DNA from: Echinicola salinicaeni
GTDB taxonomy: Bacteria; Bacteroidota; Bacteroidia; Cytophagales; Cyclobacteriaceae
Direction: 5' to 3'
DNA: 64,000 nt
NCBI RefSeq assembly: GCF_014280965.1
Contig: NZ_JACODZ010000003.1
Location: 310,001 to 374,000 of the forward strand
The position numbers and the translations under genes are program-made. The notes below the pieces were generated by a model. That model saw nothing but the letters and a program-made list of their open reading frames with translations. It was not told the DNA's origin and searched no databases. Positions 49,549-58,391 of this stretch are shown here, piece by piece. Position 1 is the first letter of the stretch. Every line of letters begins with the position of its first letter.

Positions 49549-49719
49549 ATGATTATCCGTTTTAACACCAGTAAACTTGTTTCTCACAGCCTGTCCCGGT
49601 TTATCGGGAGATTCCACGGATCTACACAGATTTAAATTAGTATTTCTTAGAGATATGTATTCTCTTAATAGGGAATGTTTTGAATGGTAAAATTTACTGG
49701 TGCAATTGCGGATATACAT
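49549..49719. repeat. 171-base element with about 30-base imperfect inverted ends, copy 2
   Basis: The left end ATGATTATCCGTTTTAACAC (continuing CAGTAAACTT) is an imperfect reverse complement of the right end AAATTTACTGGTGCAATTGC (continuing GGATATACAT); about 24 of 30 positions match. The left half matches copies at 40817-40908 and 59883-59954. The structure resembles a MITE. It sits between the sigma and FecR genes with no coding capacity. Confidence 0.75.
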
Positions 49720-49781
49720 ATTTTTTTAAAAAAAATTCTGTTTCCATTACGCCTTTTGATTTTTAGGATTGTCTTTATAAT

Positions 49782-50786
49782 GTGAGAGCAGAAGAACATG
49801 ATATCGACAAGCTGTTAGCAGACTGGCTTGCTGGCAATGCCAGTGAAGCGGATAAGGAAACCATCAGGCAATGGGCAGCTGAAAGTGAGGAAAACTTGGC
49901 CTTGCTGGAAAACTTGAAAGATGTTTGGTCAGCCAAAAGCCCAGAGCCCATTTTAGTGAATGCTGATGAAAAGATCCATGAGATTTGGGAGGCTGGAATG
50001 CAGGAGACAGAAAGGAATGGATCTCCATGGAAGGCTGTATGGCGATATGCTGCTGCAATTTTGTTGTTGATCAGTGTGTCTGGTAGTCTTTATTTTTATA
50101 TGGGGTCTTCTGATCCTGAACCTACAGCAGTTGATCATTCCAATTATGTGATCAGAGAAAATCCATCAGGGCAAAAAACCAAACTTTTTCTTCCTGATGG
50201 ATCTGTGGTTTATTTAAATAGCTCCTCTAAGATTAAATTTATACAAGGCTTTTCAGGTAATGAGAGGCGGGTACTCTTATCAGGGGAGGCCTATTTTGAA
50301 GTGGCCAAAAATAAAGAAAAGTGCTTTGTAGTAGAAAGCCAAGGATTGGAAACGGTGGCCTTGGGGACTGCTTTTAACGTTAATGCCTATCCTGAGGAGG
50401 ATGAATTGAGCGTGTCCTTGGTTGAAGGAAAAGTAGAGGTTCGTCAGATAGCGAATGACAGTGAACGATTGATCCTGCAGCCTGGACGGGAGGCTAGTTT
50501 AGTACATTCCACCAATGAAATACTTGAAAGGTCTTTTGATCATACGGAGGTTTTAGCTTGGAAAGAAGGGAAACTTATTTTTAGAAGTGCGCCCTTTGAC
50601 CAGGTTAAAATAGATTTGGAAAGATGGTTTGGGGTGAAGATTGAAGTTCATGGAGAAATTCCCAAGGATTGGAATTTAAGCACTATATATGAAGGCCAAA
50701 GCTTGAAAAATATATTAACCGATTTACAATACACTAAAAAATTTGCTTATGAGATAAAAGGAGACAACATAACCATAAGATTTTAA
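49782..50786 (+). CDS. FecR-family anti-sigma factor
   Basis: The protein is 334 residues from a GTG; the nearby ATG at 49780 is followed directly by TGA and the ATG at 49798 is out of frame, and the frame closes upstream at 49764, so GTG is the best start. The N-terminal helices (IDKLLADWLAGNASEADKE) bind sigma factors. A membrane helix lies at about 88-107 (YAAAILLLISVSGSLYFYMG), the FecR domain at 123-220 (KTKLFLPDGSVVYLNSSSKI, LSGEAYFEVAKN) and a DUF4974/STN-interacting tail at about 262-334. It is the inner-membrane relay between the STN domain of the downstream SusC and the sigma factor. A hairpin and 118 bases separate it from susC 4. Confidence 0.93.
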   Translation: MRAEEHDIDKLLADWLAGNASEADKETIRQWAAESEENLALLENLKDVWSAKSPEPILVNADEKIHEIWEAGMQETERNGSPWKAVWRYAAAILLLISVSGSLYFYMGSSDPEPTAVDHSNYVIRENPSGQKTKLFLPDGSVVYLNSSSKIKFIQGFSGNERRVLLSGEAYFEVAKNKEKCFVVESQGLETVALGTAFNVNAYPEEDELSVSLVEGKVEVRQIANDSERLILQPGREASLVHSTNEILERSFDHTEVLAWKEGKLIFRSAPFDQVKIDLERWFGVKIEVHGEIPKDWNLSTIYEGQSLKNILTDLQYTKKFAYEIKGDNITIRF

Positions 50787-50793
50787 AAAAGAA

Positions 50794-50822
50794 GAATCAG
50801 TAGGATGGATCCCCACTGATTC
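50794..50822 (+). other. Hairpin between fecR-type gene and susC 4
   Basis: GAATCAGT (50794-50801) is the exact reverse complement of ACTGATTC (50815-50822), and inner GG/CC pairs extend it. No T-run follows, so it is more likely an mRNA processing or stability element, or a weak attenuator, than a terminator. Confidence 0.5.
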
Positions 50823-50904
50823 TAAAGCCGGTTTACCCAAGGGTTTGGTCGCTTATTGGATAAACCTATCAAAATACTAGTCAGTACTTTAATAACCCAA
50901 AATT

Positions 50905-53900
50905 ATGAAAAATAAACCTTTACTGCTAATTCTGAAAATGACCAAATATACCCTATACGGTTTTTTGTTTCAGATGCTAATATTAAATGTGGTTCTGGCC
51001 CATAAGATTGAAGCCCAAAAAATCGACGAAGTTTATGTGAGTATTTCATTCGAGGAGGAAAAACTCGTCAAGGTGCTCCAGGAGATTGAAATCCAGTCTG
51101 AATTTCATTTTACCATTCATGAGGGAGATTCCTATTTAAAGAAGAAGGTTTCCATTTCCTCTCCAAGAATATCCATTGAAGACGCGCTGAAGGATATCAG
51201 CAGGCAAACTGGATTATCCTTTCAACAGGTGAATAATAATATTTCTATTCGATTAAGAGATGCAAAGGTTCCCCACTTTCCGAAAGAAGATGTCCTTTTT
51301 AAAGAGGTTAAAGGGAAGGTTACCGATGAAAATGGGGAGCCCATTCCTGGAGCAACAGTGCAGGTTCAGGGGACGACCAGAGGTACTGTTACTGATATAG
51401 AAGGGAAATACAGTATTGATGTAGATGAGGGGGATGTTTTGGTTTTTAGCTTTCTTGGTTATGAAAAGCAAAACGTTGCAGTTGGCAGTCAAAGTATCAT
51501 TGATGTGTCTTTGGTACCAGATACAAATTCATTGAAAGAAGTAGTAGTTGTAGGGTATGGATCGGTTAGAAAAAGTGATTTAACGGGAGCGGTAGCTTCT
51601 ATTTCATCGGAGGACATTACTCAGGTAAATGCAGTGTCCAATCTTGCGCAAACCTTGCAAGGACAGTCTCCAGGTGTTCAGGTATCGCAATCATCTGGCC
51701 AGCCAGGTGATTTTATGCGCATAAAGGTAAGGGGTACGAATTCATTGGGAGCAGGCAATGATCCACTTTATGTGGTAGACGGGCTTCCATTGGATGGTTT
51801 GACCGCTCAGTTCAACCCAGAGGACATTGCCAGTATCAGTGTTTTGAAAGATGCTTCCGCTACGGCCATTTATGGCTCTAGGGGTGCAAATGGTGTGATC
51901 ATGATCACCACAAAAAAAGGAAAATCAGGAAAGGCAAAAGTTTCATACAGTGCTTATTATGGGATGCAGAGTTTAAGGAAAAAGATTGATGTGATCAATG
52001 CTGCTGAATTTGCCCAGCTTCAAAATGAGGTGGCCCAAAATGATGGAGTTGAGCTGCCTTGGACACAGGATGAAATCAATGCATTGGGGAGTGGGACAGA
52101 CTGGCAAGACCTTACCTATCGTAAGGCACCTGTGCAAAGCCATGACCTTTCTATCTCTGGAGGAAATGAAAAAACCAAATATTATAGCTCATTTGGTTAC
52201 TTTAATCAAGAAGGGATTATACGAAATTCAGGTTTTGAAAGAATGTCTTTTAGAACCAATATTGATCACAGTTTTACAGAAAAACTCAGCTTCAATACCA
52301 GTTTTTCCATTCAGAATTCCAAATATAACCAAGCGCAGTTCAAAAGTGCCGACGGTGGTGGAGGTATTCCTTTTACCACGATGGTGATGCCGCCAACTCA
52401 GGGTGTTTATGCAGCTGACGGAACCTATACCCGGTTTACCGGCGTGCCATGGGGGCAAACCAACCCTGTAGGTTTATCTGACAACTGGCATAACAATGAT
52501 AATAATCTTCGCATAATAGGGAATGGGTCATTTGGATATGAATTTGTAGAGGGTTTGAAGCTTAAATTGAGTGCAGGCTTAGATAATGGTTATAACCGTT
52601 CCGATATATATTATCCCTCCAATATCAGTCTTGGACAGCGAAGTGATGCGGATGGAAATCCGATTTTTGGGGTTGCTTCAAAGGCCTATTCTAATAGCGC
52701 GACGTTTATCAACGAGAATGTTTTGGAATATAACAAGACGTTTGGACTTCATAATATCATTGCTTTGGGAGGGATTTCCTACCAAAGCTCGAGGAGTCAA
52801 GGGCTGAATAGTGGTAATGCTATTGGTTTTCTAAGTGATATTTATGAGAATAACAGCATATCTTCAGCGGTCACGAAGGCATTACCATCTTCTTCATTTA
52901 CCGATAATAAACTGATGTCCTATTATGGAAGGTTCAATTACGTATATGCCAATAAGTATTATGTGACCTTGACTGGACGATATGATGGATCATCAAGGTT
53001 CAGTGCCAACAATAAATATGCTTTTTTCCCATCAGGAGCAGTAGCATGGACACTTTCTGAAGAGGAGTTTCTTAAAAGTAGTGATGCTATTTCCTATTTG
53101 AAATTAAGAGCTAGTTATGGCGCCTCAGGTAACCAAGCGATAGGTAATTATCAAACCTTGGCCAATCTAAGTAGTAGGGATGTTGTATTGGACAACCAAC
53201 TATATACTGGTTTTGTCCTTTCTACCTTAGAAAACCCCAATCTAAAATGGGAAACCACCAAGCAATTTGATATTGGTGTTGACTTAGGATTTTTCAATGA
53301 TAAATTACTTTTTGAGGCCGATTATTATAATAAGAAAACTTCAGACTTATTGCTTAATGTGACCTTGCCAGGTTCTGGAGGATTTAGCTCTGTTCTTCAG
53401 AATGTGGGAGTGGTACAAAACCGCGGTTTTGAGTTTATGGTTTCTACCGAGAATGATTTTGGAAATGTCCATCTTTCATCCTCTTTGAACCTGACCAGAA
53501 ATAGGACTAAGGTGTTGGATTTGGGAAGTGATGCCTATGGTAACCCGATTACCTTTAAGACTATTGGAACCGGGGGCAACTGGTTTCCAACAATCGTCGG
53601 TCAGTCCATGATGCAGCTTTATGGATATACAGTTGAAGGCGTATACCAGACCGATCAGGAAGCTATAGATAATGGAGAGCCTAGCAAAGGAGCAGGAGAC
53701 TACCGTTTTAAAAACTGGGATGGAGAAGGCGTGGTCAATGATACAGATGACAGAACTGTTCTTACAAGTTTAGAACCAAAATTTACCTTTGGCTTTAACA
53801 ATAGACTGACCTATAAAGCATTTGATATGTCCATCTTGTTGGTGGGAAGCTATGGAAATGATATTGTCAATGAATTTAGAAAGTACAATTTGTCATTGAA

Positions 53901-54273
53901 TGGAAAATGGACACCAACCAAGGAATTTTATAATAGCAGATGGCAAGGAGAAGGAAGTAGTAATACGTCAGAGCGACCTTCTTCCAGAGCAGGAAGTTCT
54001 GTAAGGGATTATGCCAATAGCTTATGGGTTGAAGACGGCTCTTACCTGAGGGTAAGGGATATTACATTGGGATATACCTTCAAACCAACCTTTTTAAGTC
54101 AAGGATCAGGATCGATCAGGGTGTATATAAGTGCACAAAATTACCTGACATTTACCAAGTACAGTGGTTATGATCCAGAAGTTTCATGGGCCGCTGCATC
54201 CATTAATGGATGGGATAGAGGGAACTATCCCGCTTCAAAATCAATCACAGGAGGATTAAAAGTCAATTTTTAA
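50905..54273 (+). CDS. SusC-like transporter 4 with N-terminal STN signalling domain
   Basis: The 1122-residue protein has a signal peptide (YGFLFQMLILNVVLAHKIEA), an STN (secretin/TonB N-terminal) domain at about 40-117 (VYVSISFEEEKLVKVLQEIE, ISIEDALKDISRQTGLSF), a CNA-B-like domain at 132-205, the TonB-box-like EVVVVGYG at 213-221, a plug domain (RGTNSLGAGNDPLYVVDGLPL, ISVLKDASATAIYGSRGANG) and a barrel ending SITGGLKVNF. The STN domain identifies it as the ligand sensor of the upstream FecR/sigma pair: import of the glycan would trigger transcription. Downstream genes for SusD, GH141-like, GH29-like and GH127 proteins suggest fucosylated, arabinosylated pectin as cargo (inference). Confidence 0.95.
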   Translation: MKNKPLLLILKMTKYTLYGFLFQMLILNVVLAHKIEAQKIDEVYVSISFEEEKLVKVLQEIEIQSEFHFTIHEGDSYLKKKVSISSPRISIEDALKDISRQTGLSFQQVNNNISIRLRDAKVPHFPKEDVLFKEVKGKVTDENGEPIPGATVQVQGTTRGTVTDIEGKYSIDVDEGDVLVFSFLGYEKQNVAVGSQSIIDVSLVPDTNSLKEVVVVGYGSVRKSDLTGAVASISSEDITQVNAVSNLAQTLQGQSPGVQVSQSSGQPGDFMRIKVRGTNSLGAGNDPLYVVDGLPLDGLTAQFNPEDIASISVLKDASATAIYGSRGANGVIMITTKKGKSGKAKVSYSAYYGMQSLRKKIDVINAAEFAQLQNEVAQNDGVELPWTQDEINALGSGTDWQDLTYRKAPVQSHDLSISGGNEKTKYYSSFGYFNQEGIIRNSGFERMSFRTNIDHSFTEKLSFNTSFSIQNSKYNQAQFKSADGGGGIPFTTMVMPPTQGVYAADGTYTRFTGVPWGQTNPVGLSDNWHNNDNNLRIIGNGSFGYEFVEGLKLKLSAGLDNGYNRSDIYYPSNISLGQRSDADGNPIFGVASKAYSNSATFINENVLEYNKTFGLHNIIALGGISYQSSRSQGLNSGNAIGFLSDIYENNSISSAVTKALPSSSFTDNKLMSYYGRFNYVYANKYYVTLTGRYDGSSRFSANNKYAFFPSGAVAWTLSEEEFLKSSDAISYLKLRASYGASGNQAIGNYQTLANLSSRDVVLDNQLYTGFVLSTLENPNLKWETTKQFDIGVDLGFFNDKLLFEADYYNKKTSDLLLNVTLPGSGGFSSVLQNVGVVQNRGFEFMVSTENDFGNVHLSSSLNLTRNRTKVLDLGSDAYGNPITFKTIGTGGNWFPTIVGQSMMQLYGYTVEGVYQTDQEAIDNGEPSKGAGDYRFKNWDGEGVVNDTDDRTVLTSLEPKFTFGFNNRLTYKAFDMSILLVGSYGNDIVNEFRKYNLSLNGKWTPTKEFYNSRWQGEGSSNTSERPSSRAGSSVRDYANSLWVEDGSYLRVRDITLGYTFKPTFLSQGSGSIRVYISAQNYLTFTKYSGYDPEVSWAAASINGWDRGNYPASKSITGGLKVNF

Positions 54274-54314
54274 TCCAGGTTTTGAATCAATCATCCAATT
54301 AAAATATAAAAATA

Positions 54315-55754
54315 ATGAAACGTACTATAAATATTCTATTATCGTCATTGATCGCATTAGGTGGATTTTCTTCATGTGAGGGGATTTTGGAAGAAAGTCC
54401 AAAAACCATTTTGAGTCCTAATGAGTTTTTCCAAAATCCAGATGGCTATGAAAGTGTGGTAGTTGGCATCTATTCTGGTTTGCCCCTGTATGTGACACAG
54501 ACTCACGAGATGCTGATCGATATTTATGGCATGCCTTCCCCAGAGTCCGAGCAGGCTTTACCAGTTTACAATAACCAACCAACTCCTTTTTTCTATAATG
54601 CTGGAAATGCCTGGAACAGGCCTTATTCTGTGATAAAAGATGCCAATTTTATCATCTCCAATCTTGAGGAGTCACCCTTGGATGATGTCAAGAAAAATCA
54701 ATTGCTGGCAGAGTCAAGGTTCTTGAGGGCTTATGCATATTTTGATTTGGTTCAGCTATTTGGCGATGTTCCCCTACCTAAAGTGGTGGGAGACACTTAT
54801 GAAAGTTTGAAATTGCCAAGAAGCTCCCAAGAGGAAGTTTATGATTTTATCTTAGAAGACTTGCTCTTTGCTGAGAATAACCTGCCCGATGAGGCTCCCC
54901 AAGAAGGAAGAGTGTATAAGTTAGTGGCAAAGGCTCTTTTGGCCCGTGTTTATGCGACCATGGCAGGAAATCCTTTGAATGAAACCGCACAGTACAATAA
55001 TGCCCTGGAGAAAGCTTTGGAAGTGATTAATTCTCAAAAGTTTAGTTTGGAGGATGATTACTCCGATGTTTTTCATCATGCTGAGTATACTTCGGAGTCT
55101 ATTTGGGAAAAACAATATGTTCCAGGAAGGGGAGGAAACAGCCTGCACAATAGTAGCTGCACGCTGGAAGGATACAGACCTATTTTGGTGCCTGGTGAAG
55201 ACTTTATTAATAGTTTTCCCGAAGGAGATAGAAGAAAGCAGTGGGGTATAGTAAATGATAAGATTAGTCCAATTTCCGGTACAGTATTACCGCCTTACTT
55301 CCAGAAATTTGTGGATAATGATTTGGTGGACCGCGGAACAGGACCTTCCGGTGCGATTGTTTCTTATGCTATACCGTTGATCAGGTTGGCAGAAATGTAC
55401 CTTATAGCTGCTGAAGCTGAAAATGCCTTGAATGGTCCAACAAATGCCTATCAATACATCAACCAAATAAGACAAAGAGCACGAGTAGATAAAGGCAATG
55501 CTACCCATGTTCCTGATTTGGAAGGATTATCAAAAGAGCAATTTCAACAAGCTGTGATAGCAGAGTATAATTGGGAGCTTCATCAAGAAGGACATGGATG
55601 GCATAATATGAAACGATTCAATACTTTTGACAGGATCCAAGAAGTAAGAGGTAATTCTCTGACTGTTCCTATTGGAGCCTATAATCAGACTTGGCCGATT
55701 CCTATTGAGGAAATTACCAATAATAATATCGAACAAAATCCTCTTTACCAATAA
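54315..55754 (+). CDS. SusD-like lipoprotein 4
   Basis: The 479-residue protein has a lipoprotein signal (LIALGGFSSC) and SusD marks: GILEESPKTILSPNEFFQNP, LAESRFLRAYAYFDLVQLFGDVPL, YAIPLIRLAEMYLIAAEAEN and NWELHQEGHGWHNMKRF. It caps SusC 4, encoded 41 bases upstream, and binds the glycan on the surface. A strong terminator follows at 55762, so the enzyme genes downstream may use their own promoters or read-through. Confidence 0.95.
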   Translation: MKRTINILLSSLIALGGFSSCEGILEESPKTILSPNEFFQNPDGYESVVVGIYSGLPLYVTQTHEMLIDIYGMPSPESEQALPVYNNQPTPFFYNAGNAWNRPYSVIKDANFIISNLEESPLDDVKKNQLLAESRFLRAYAYFDLVQLFGDVPLPKVVGDTYESLKLPRSSQEEVYDFILEDLLFAENNLPDEAPQEGRVYKLVAKALLARVYATMAGNPLNETAQYNNALEKALEVINSQKFSLEDDYSDVFHHAEYTSESIWEKQYVPGRGGNSLHNSSCTLEGYRPILVPGEDFINSFPEGDRRKQWGIVNDKISPISGTVLPPYFQKFVDNDLVDRGTGPSGAIVSYAIPLIRLAEMYLIAAEAENALNGPTNAYQYINQIRQRARVDKGNATHVPDLEGLSKEQFQQAVIAEYNWELHQEGHGWHNMKRFNTFDRIQEVRGNSLTVPIGAYNQTWPIPIEEITNNNIEQNPLYQ

Positions 55755-55761
55755 TCAAAAG

Positions 55762-55795
55762 AAAAGTCTGAGGGTTTCTCAGGCTTTTCTTTTTA
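55762..55795 (+). terminator. Rho-independent terminator after susD 4
   Basis: AAAAGTCTGAG (55762-55772) pairs with CTCAGGCTTTT (55778-55788), one G-U, loop of 5, tail TTTTCTTTTT. It marks the end of the sigma/FecR/susCD unit. Confidence 0.9.
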
Positions 55796-55876
55796 CATTT
55801 GTTTAGACCAAACGCCCTAACATGTCCTTTTGTCCGTAACAAAGTGATGAACATAAATTATTGGATAAGATATACT

Positions 55877-58264
55877 ATGAAGTTTAAGAAGATTACAGTT
55901 GCGTTCCTGAGCGTCTTTTGTATTTCGTTAATGAGCAAAGCCCAAGATGGAAAGACATTTTATGTGTCACCAAGTGGGAGTGACAAAAATGTAGGGACTG
56001 AGGAATTGCCATTTGCAAGCATAGCAAAAGCAAAGGAAGTCATTAAAGGCTTTAAGGAGAAAAACTTAGAGGATCAAATTAACCTGATTCTTAGGGAAGG
56101 GACCTATTATCTTGGTGAGCCACTGATATTTGGAGCCAGTGAATCCGGAACTGAAAATGCGCCCTATTCGATACAGGCAGCAAAGGGTGAAAAAGTGGTG
56201 ATTAGTGGAGGAAGACCGCTGGAGCTAAAATGGAGGAATCAAAGTGGAAATATATTGGTGGCCAAAGTACCAAAAGGACTTCAGTTCTCATCTTTGTTTA
56301 TCAAAGGCCAAAAGCAAATCAGGGCCCGCTATCCTAATTATCAGGAAGGAGTATATCCGTATGGTGGTTTTGCAGAGGATGCCCTTTCCAAAGAAAGAAT
56401 CGATAGCTGGAATAATCCAACAGGTGGCTTTATCCATGCCCTGCACTCCGGGCGCTGGGGAGGAATGCATTATGTGATTACTGGCAAGAATGCAGATGGA
56501 ACCTTAGCCTATGAAGGAGGCTGGCAAAATAACCGTGAAAGTGAGATGCACAAAAGCATGCGTTTTGTAGAGAATATATTTGAGGAATTGGATGCTCCGG
56601 GAGAATGGTACCTTGATACAAAGAAAAGTTTGCTCTACTATTATCCCAATGAAGGGATGGGCAAAGAGGATATTGGACAGGTAGAAATTGCTGTTTTGGA
56701 AAACTTGGTAACGCTTAAAGGAGAAAAAGACCAGCCAGTACAGTATATCAGCTTTGAGGGAATTGAATTTACCCATACTGCCCCTACATTTATGAAGACC
56801 GAAGAACAGCTCATGCGTAGTGACTGGACAATCTACCGAGGAGGGACTATTTTGATGGACGGAACAGAAAACTGTTCTGTCACTAATTCGGTTTTCAGAA
56901 ACCTTGGAGGCAATGCCATATTTGTAAGTAATTATAACCGTCAGGCGAATATCAGCAGTAACTTGATCGAGGAGATCGGCGGGAGTGCCATCAGTTTTGT
57001 GGGCGGAGCCGATGCCCTTCGTTCACCGAGCTTTAATTACCATGAGTTTGTCGAAGAGGAAAACCTGGACACGATTCCTGGTCCAAAGACAGCGAATTAT
57101 CCTTCGAATTCCACCGCTTCGGATAACCTGATCAGGAATATAGGCCTGATAGAAAAGCAGGTGGCAGGTGTTCAGATACAGCTGGCGATGGATTTACATA
57201 TTAGCCACAATACCATTTATGATGTTCCCAGAGCTGGTATTAATATAGGAGACGGTGCTTGGGGAGGTCATATCATCGAGTATAATGATGTTTTCAATAC
57301 GGTAATGGAAACAGGTGATCATGGCGCTTTCAACTCTTGGGGAAGAGATCGCTACTGGCATCCCAATCGAAGTAAGATGAATGATTTGGCCGCAAGACAC
57401 CCTGAGTGGATAAGGTTGGATGCTATCAAAACCACCATCATCAGAAACAATCGCTTCCATTGTGACCATGGCTGGGACATCGATTTGGATGATGGTTCCA
57501 GTAATTATGAGATTTACAATAACCTTTGCTTGAGTGGTGGTTTGAAGCTCAGGGAAGGTTTTTACAGAACGGTGTACAATAATATCACGGTGAATAATGG
57601 TTTCCATCCCCATGTATGGTTCAAGGAAAGCCATGATGTCTTTACCCGAAATATCGTGATGACTGCACATAAGCAGATCAGGGTGGATTTTTGGGGTGAT
57701 AAGGTGGATGAAAATTTCTTTACCGCAGCTTCAGATTTGAGCAAAACACAAGAGTTTGGGGTAGAGGCCAGCTCGGAGTCAGGGGATCCATTATTTGTTG
57801 CTCCTGAGGAAGGTGACTTTAGGGTTCAGACAAATTCTCCAGCAAAAACTTCTGTGGGATTTGAGAATTTTGATATGGATGAGTTCGGAGTGGTTTCTCC
57901 TGTGCTAAAGTCTAAGGCAGGACAACCAAAGATTCCAGATCTTTTATTGGAGAGAAAAGAGGAAGCATCCAAGGTTTATGGTTGGCATGGCTTTAAATTA
58001 AAAAAGGTGGAGACATTAGGAGAACAGTCTGCAGCTGGATTGAATGAAATTGCTGGAATATTGGTATTGGAGGTGCCTAATGGGTATGATTCTTCTGATA
58101 TGTCAAAGTTACAAAAAGGGGATGTGATATTGAGCAGCTGGGGTGATGAGGTAAATGATGTAATGAGCCTGCAAAAAGCTGAAAAAGGGAATGCTTGGAA
58201 AGGTCGAGTGGAGTTGGAGATTTGGAGAAATCAGTCGGTTATTTCTATTACTATTCCTAAATAA
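55877..58264 (+). CDS. GH141-like beta-helix protein with C-terminal PDZ-like domain
   Basis: The ATG at 55877 gives a clear signal peptide (MKFKKITVAFLSVFCISLMS) and 795 residues; the frame is open from 55799 but that extension is implausible. Residues 25-600 form a right-handed beta-helix beginning FYVSPSGSDKNVGTEELPF, with VISGGRPL, YRGGTILMDGTENCSVTNSV, TGDHGAFNSWGRDRYWHPN and WDIDLDDGSSNYEIYNNLCL. These resemble GH141 proteins, some of which act on fucose or xylose linkages in complex pectin. Residues about 705-795 resemble a PDZ-like domain (VLEVPNGYDSSDMSKLQKGD, ILSSWGDEV). The catalytic residues of this family cannot be assigned from sequence alone here. It is followed by a GH29-like gene. 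Confidence 0.7.
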   Translation: MKFKKITVAFLSVFCISLMSKAQDGKTFYVSPSGSDKNVGTEELPFASIAKAKEVIKGFKEKNLEDQINLILREGTYYLGEPLIFGASESGTENAPYSIQAAKGEKVVISGGRPLELKWRNQSGNILVAKVPKGLQFSSLFIKGQKQIRARYPNYQEGVYPYGGFAEDALSKERIDSWNNPTGGFIHALHSGRWGGMHYVITGKNADGTLAYEGGWQNNRESEMHKSMRFVENIFEELDAPGEWYLDTKKSLLYYYPNEGMGKEDIGQVEIAVLENLVTLKGEKDQPVQYISFEGIEFTHTAPTFMKTEEQLMRSDWTIYRGGTILMDGTENCSVTNSVFRNLGGNAIFVSNYNRQANISSNLIEEIGGSAISFVGGADALRSPSFNYHEFVEEENLDTIPGPKTANYPSNSTASDNLIRNIGLIEKQVAGVQIQLAMDLHISHNTIYDVPRAGINIGDGAWGGHIIEYNDVFNTVMETGDHGAFNSWGRDRYWHPNRSKMNDLAARHPEWIRLDAIKTTIIRNNRFHCDHGWDIDLDDGSSNYEIYNNLCLSGGLKLREGFYRTVYNNITVNNGFHPHVWFKESHDVFTRNIVMTAHKQIRVDFWGDKVDENFFTAASDLSKTQEFGVEASSESGDPLFVAPEEGDFRVQTNSPAKTSVGFENFDMDEFGVVSPVLKSKAGQPKIPDLLLERKEEASKVYGWHGFKLKKVETLGEQSAAGLNEIAGILVLEVPNGYDSSDMSKLQKGDVILSSWGDEVNDVMSLQKAEKGNAWKGRVELEIWRNQSVISITIPK

Positions 58265-58338
58265 TGTGGAAGCTGAAAGTAATTTCGAGCAGAAAATCCC
58301 GACACATTTATATTGGTATACTTCCTAATAATTATGTT

Positions 58339-58375
58339 GGTCGGTTTAATATATGCCAATAGATTTAAACCGACC
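58339..58375. promoter_or_regulatory. 11-base inverted repeat before GH29-like gene
   Basis: GGTCGGTTTAA (58339-58349) and TTAAACCGACC (58365-58375) are perfect reverse complements with a 15-base spacer. It overlaps the first in-frame ATG (58353), so the true start should be downstream. It may be an operator or an mRNA hairpin; there is no T-run, which argues against a terminator. Confidence 0.55.
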
Positions 58376-58391
58376 GAATTCCAATCTAAAC

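Noticed and set aside
49549-49719. Complete insertion sequence
   Set aside because: The element has inverted ends but only 171 bases and no transposase frame.
55799-55876. N-terminal extension of the GH141-like gene
   Set aside because: It runs from just after a terminator and lacks a signal sequence; the ATG at 55877 gives one.
58353-58391. Earlier start of the GH29-like gene
   Set aside because: The codon lies inside a perfect inverted repeat and the extra residues precede a normal signal peptide.
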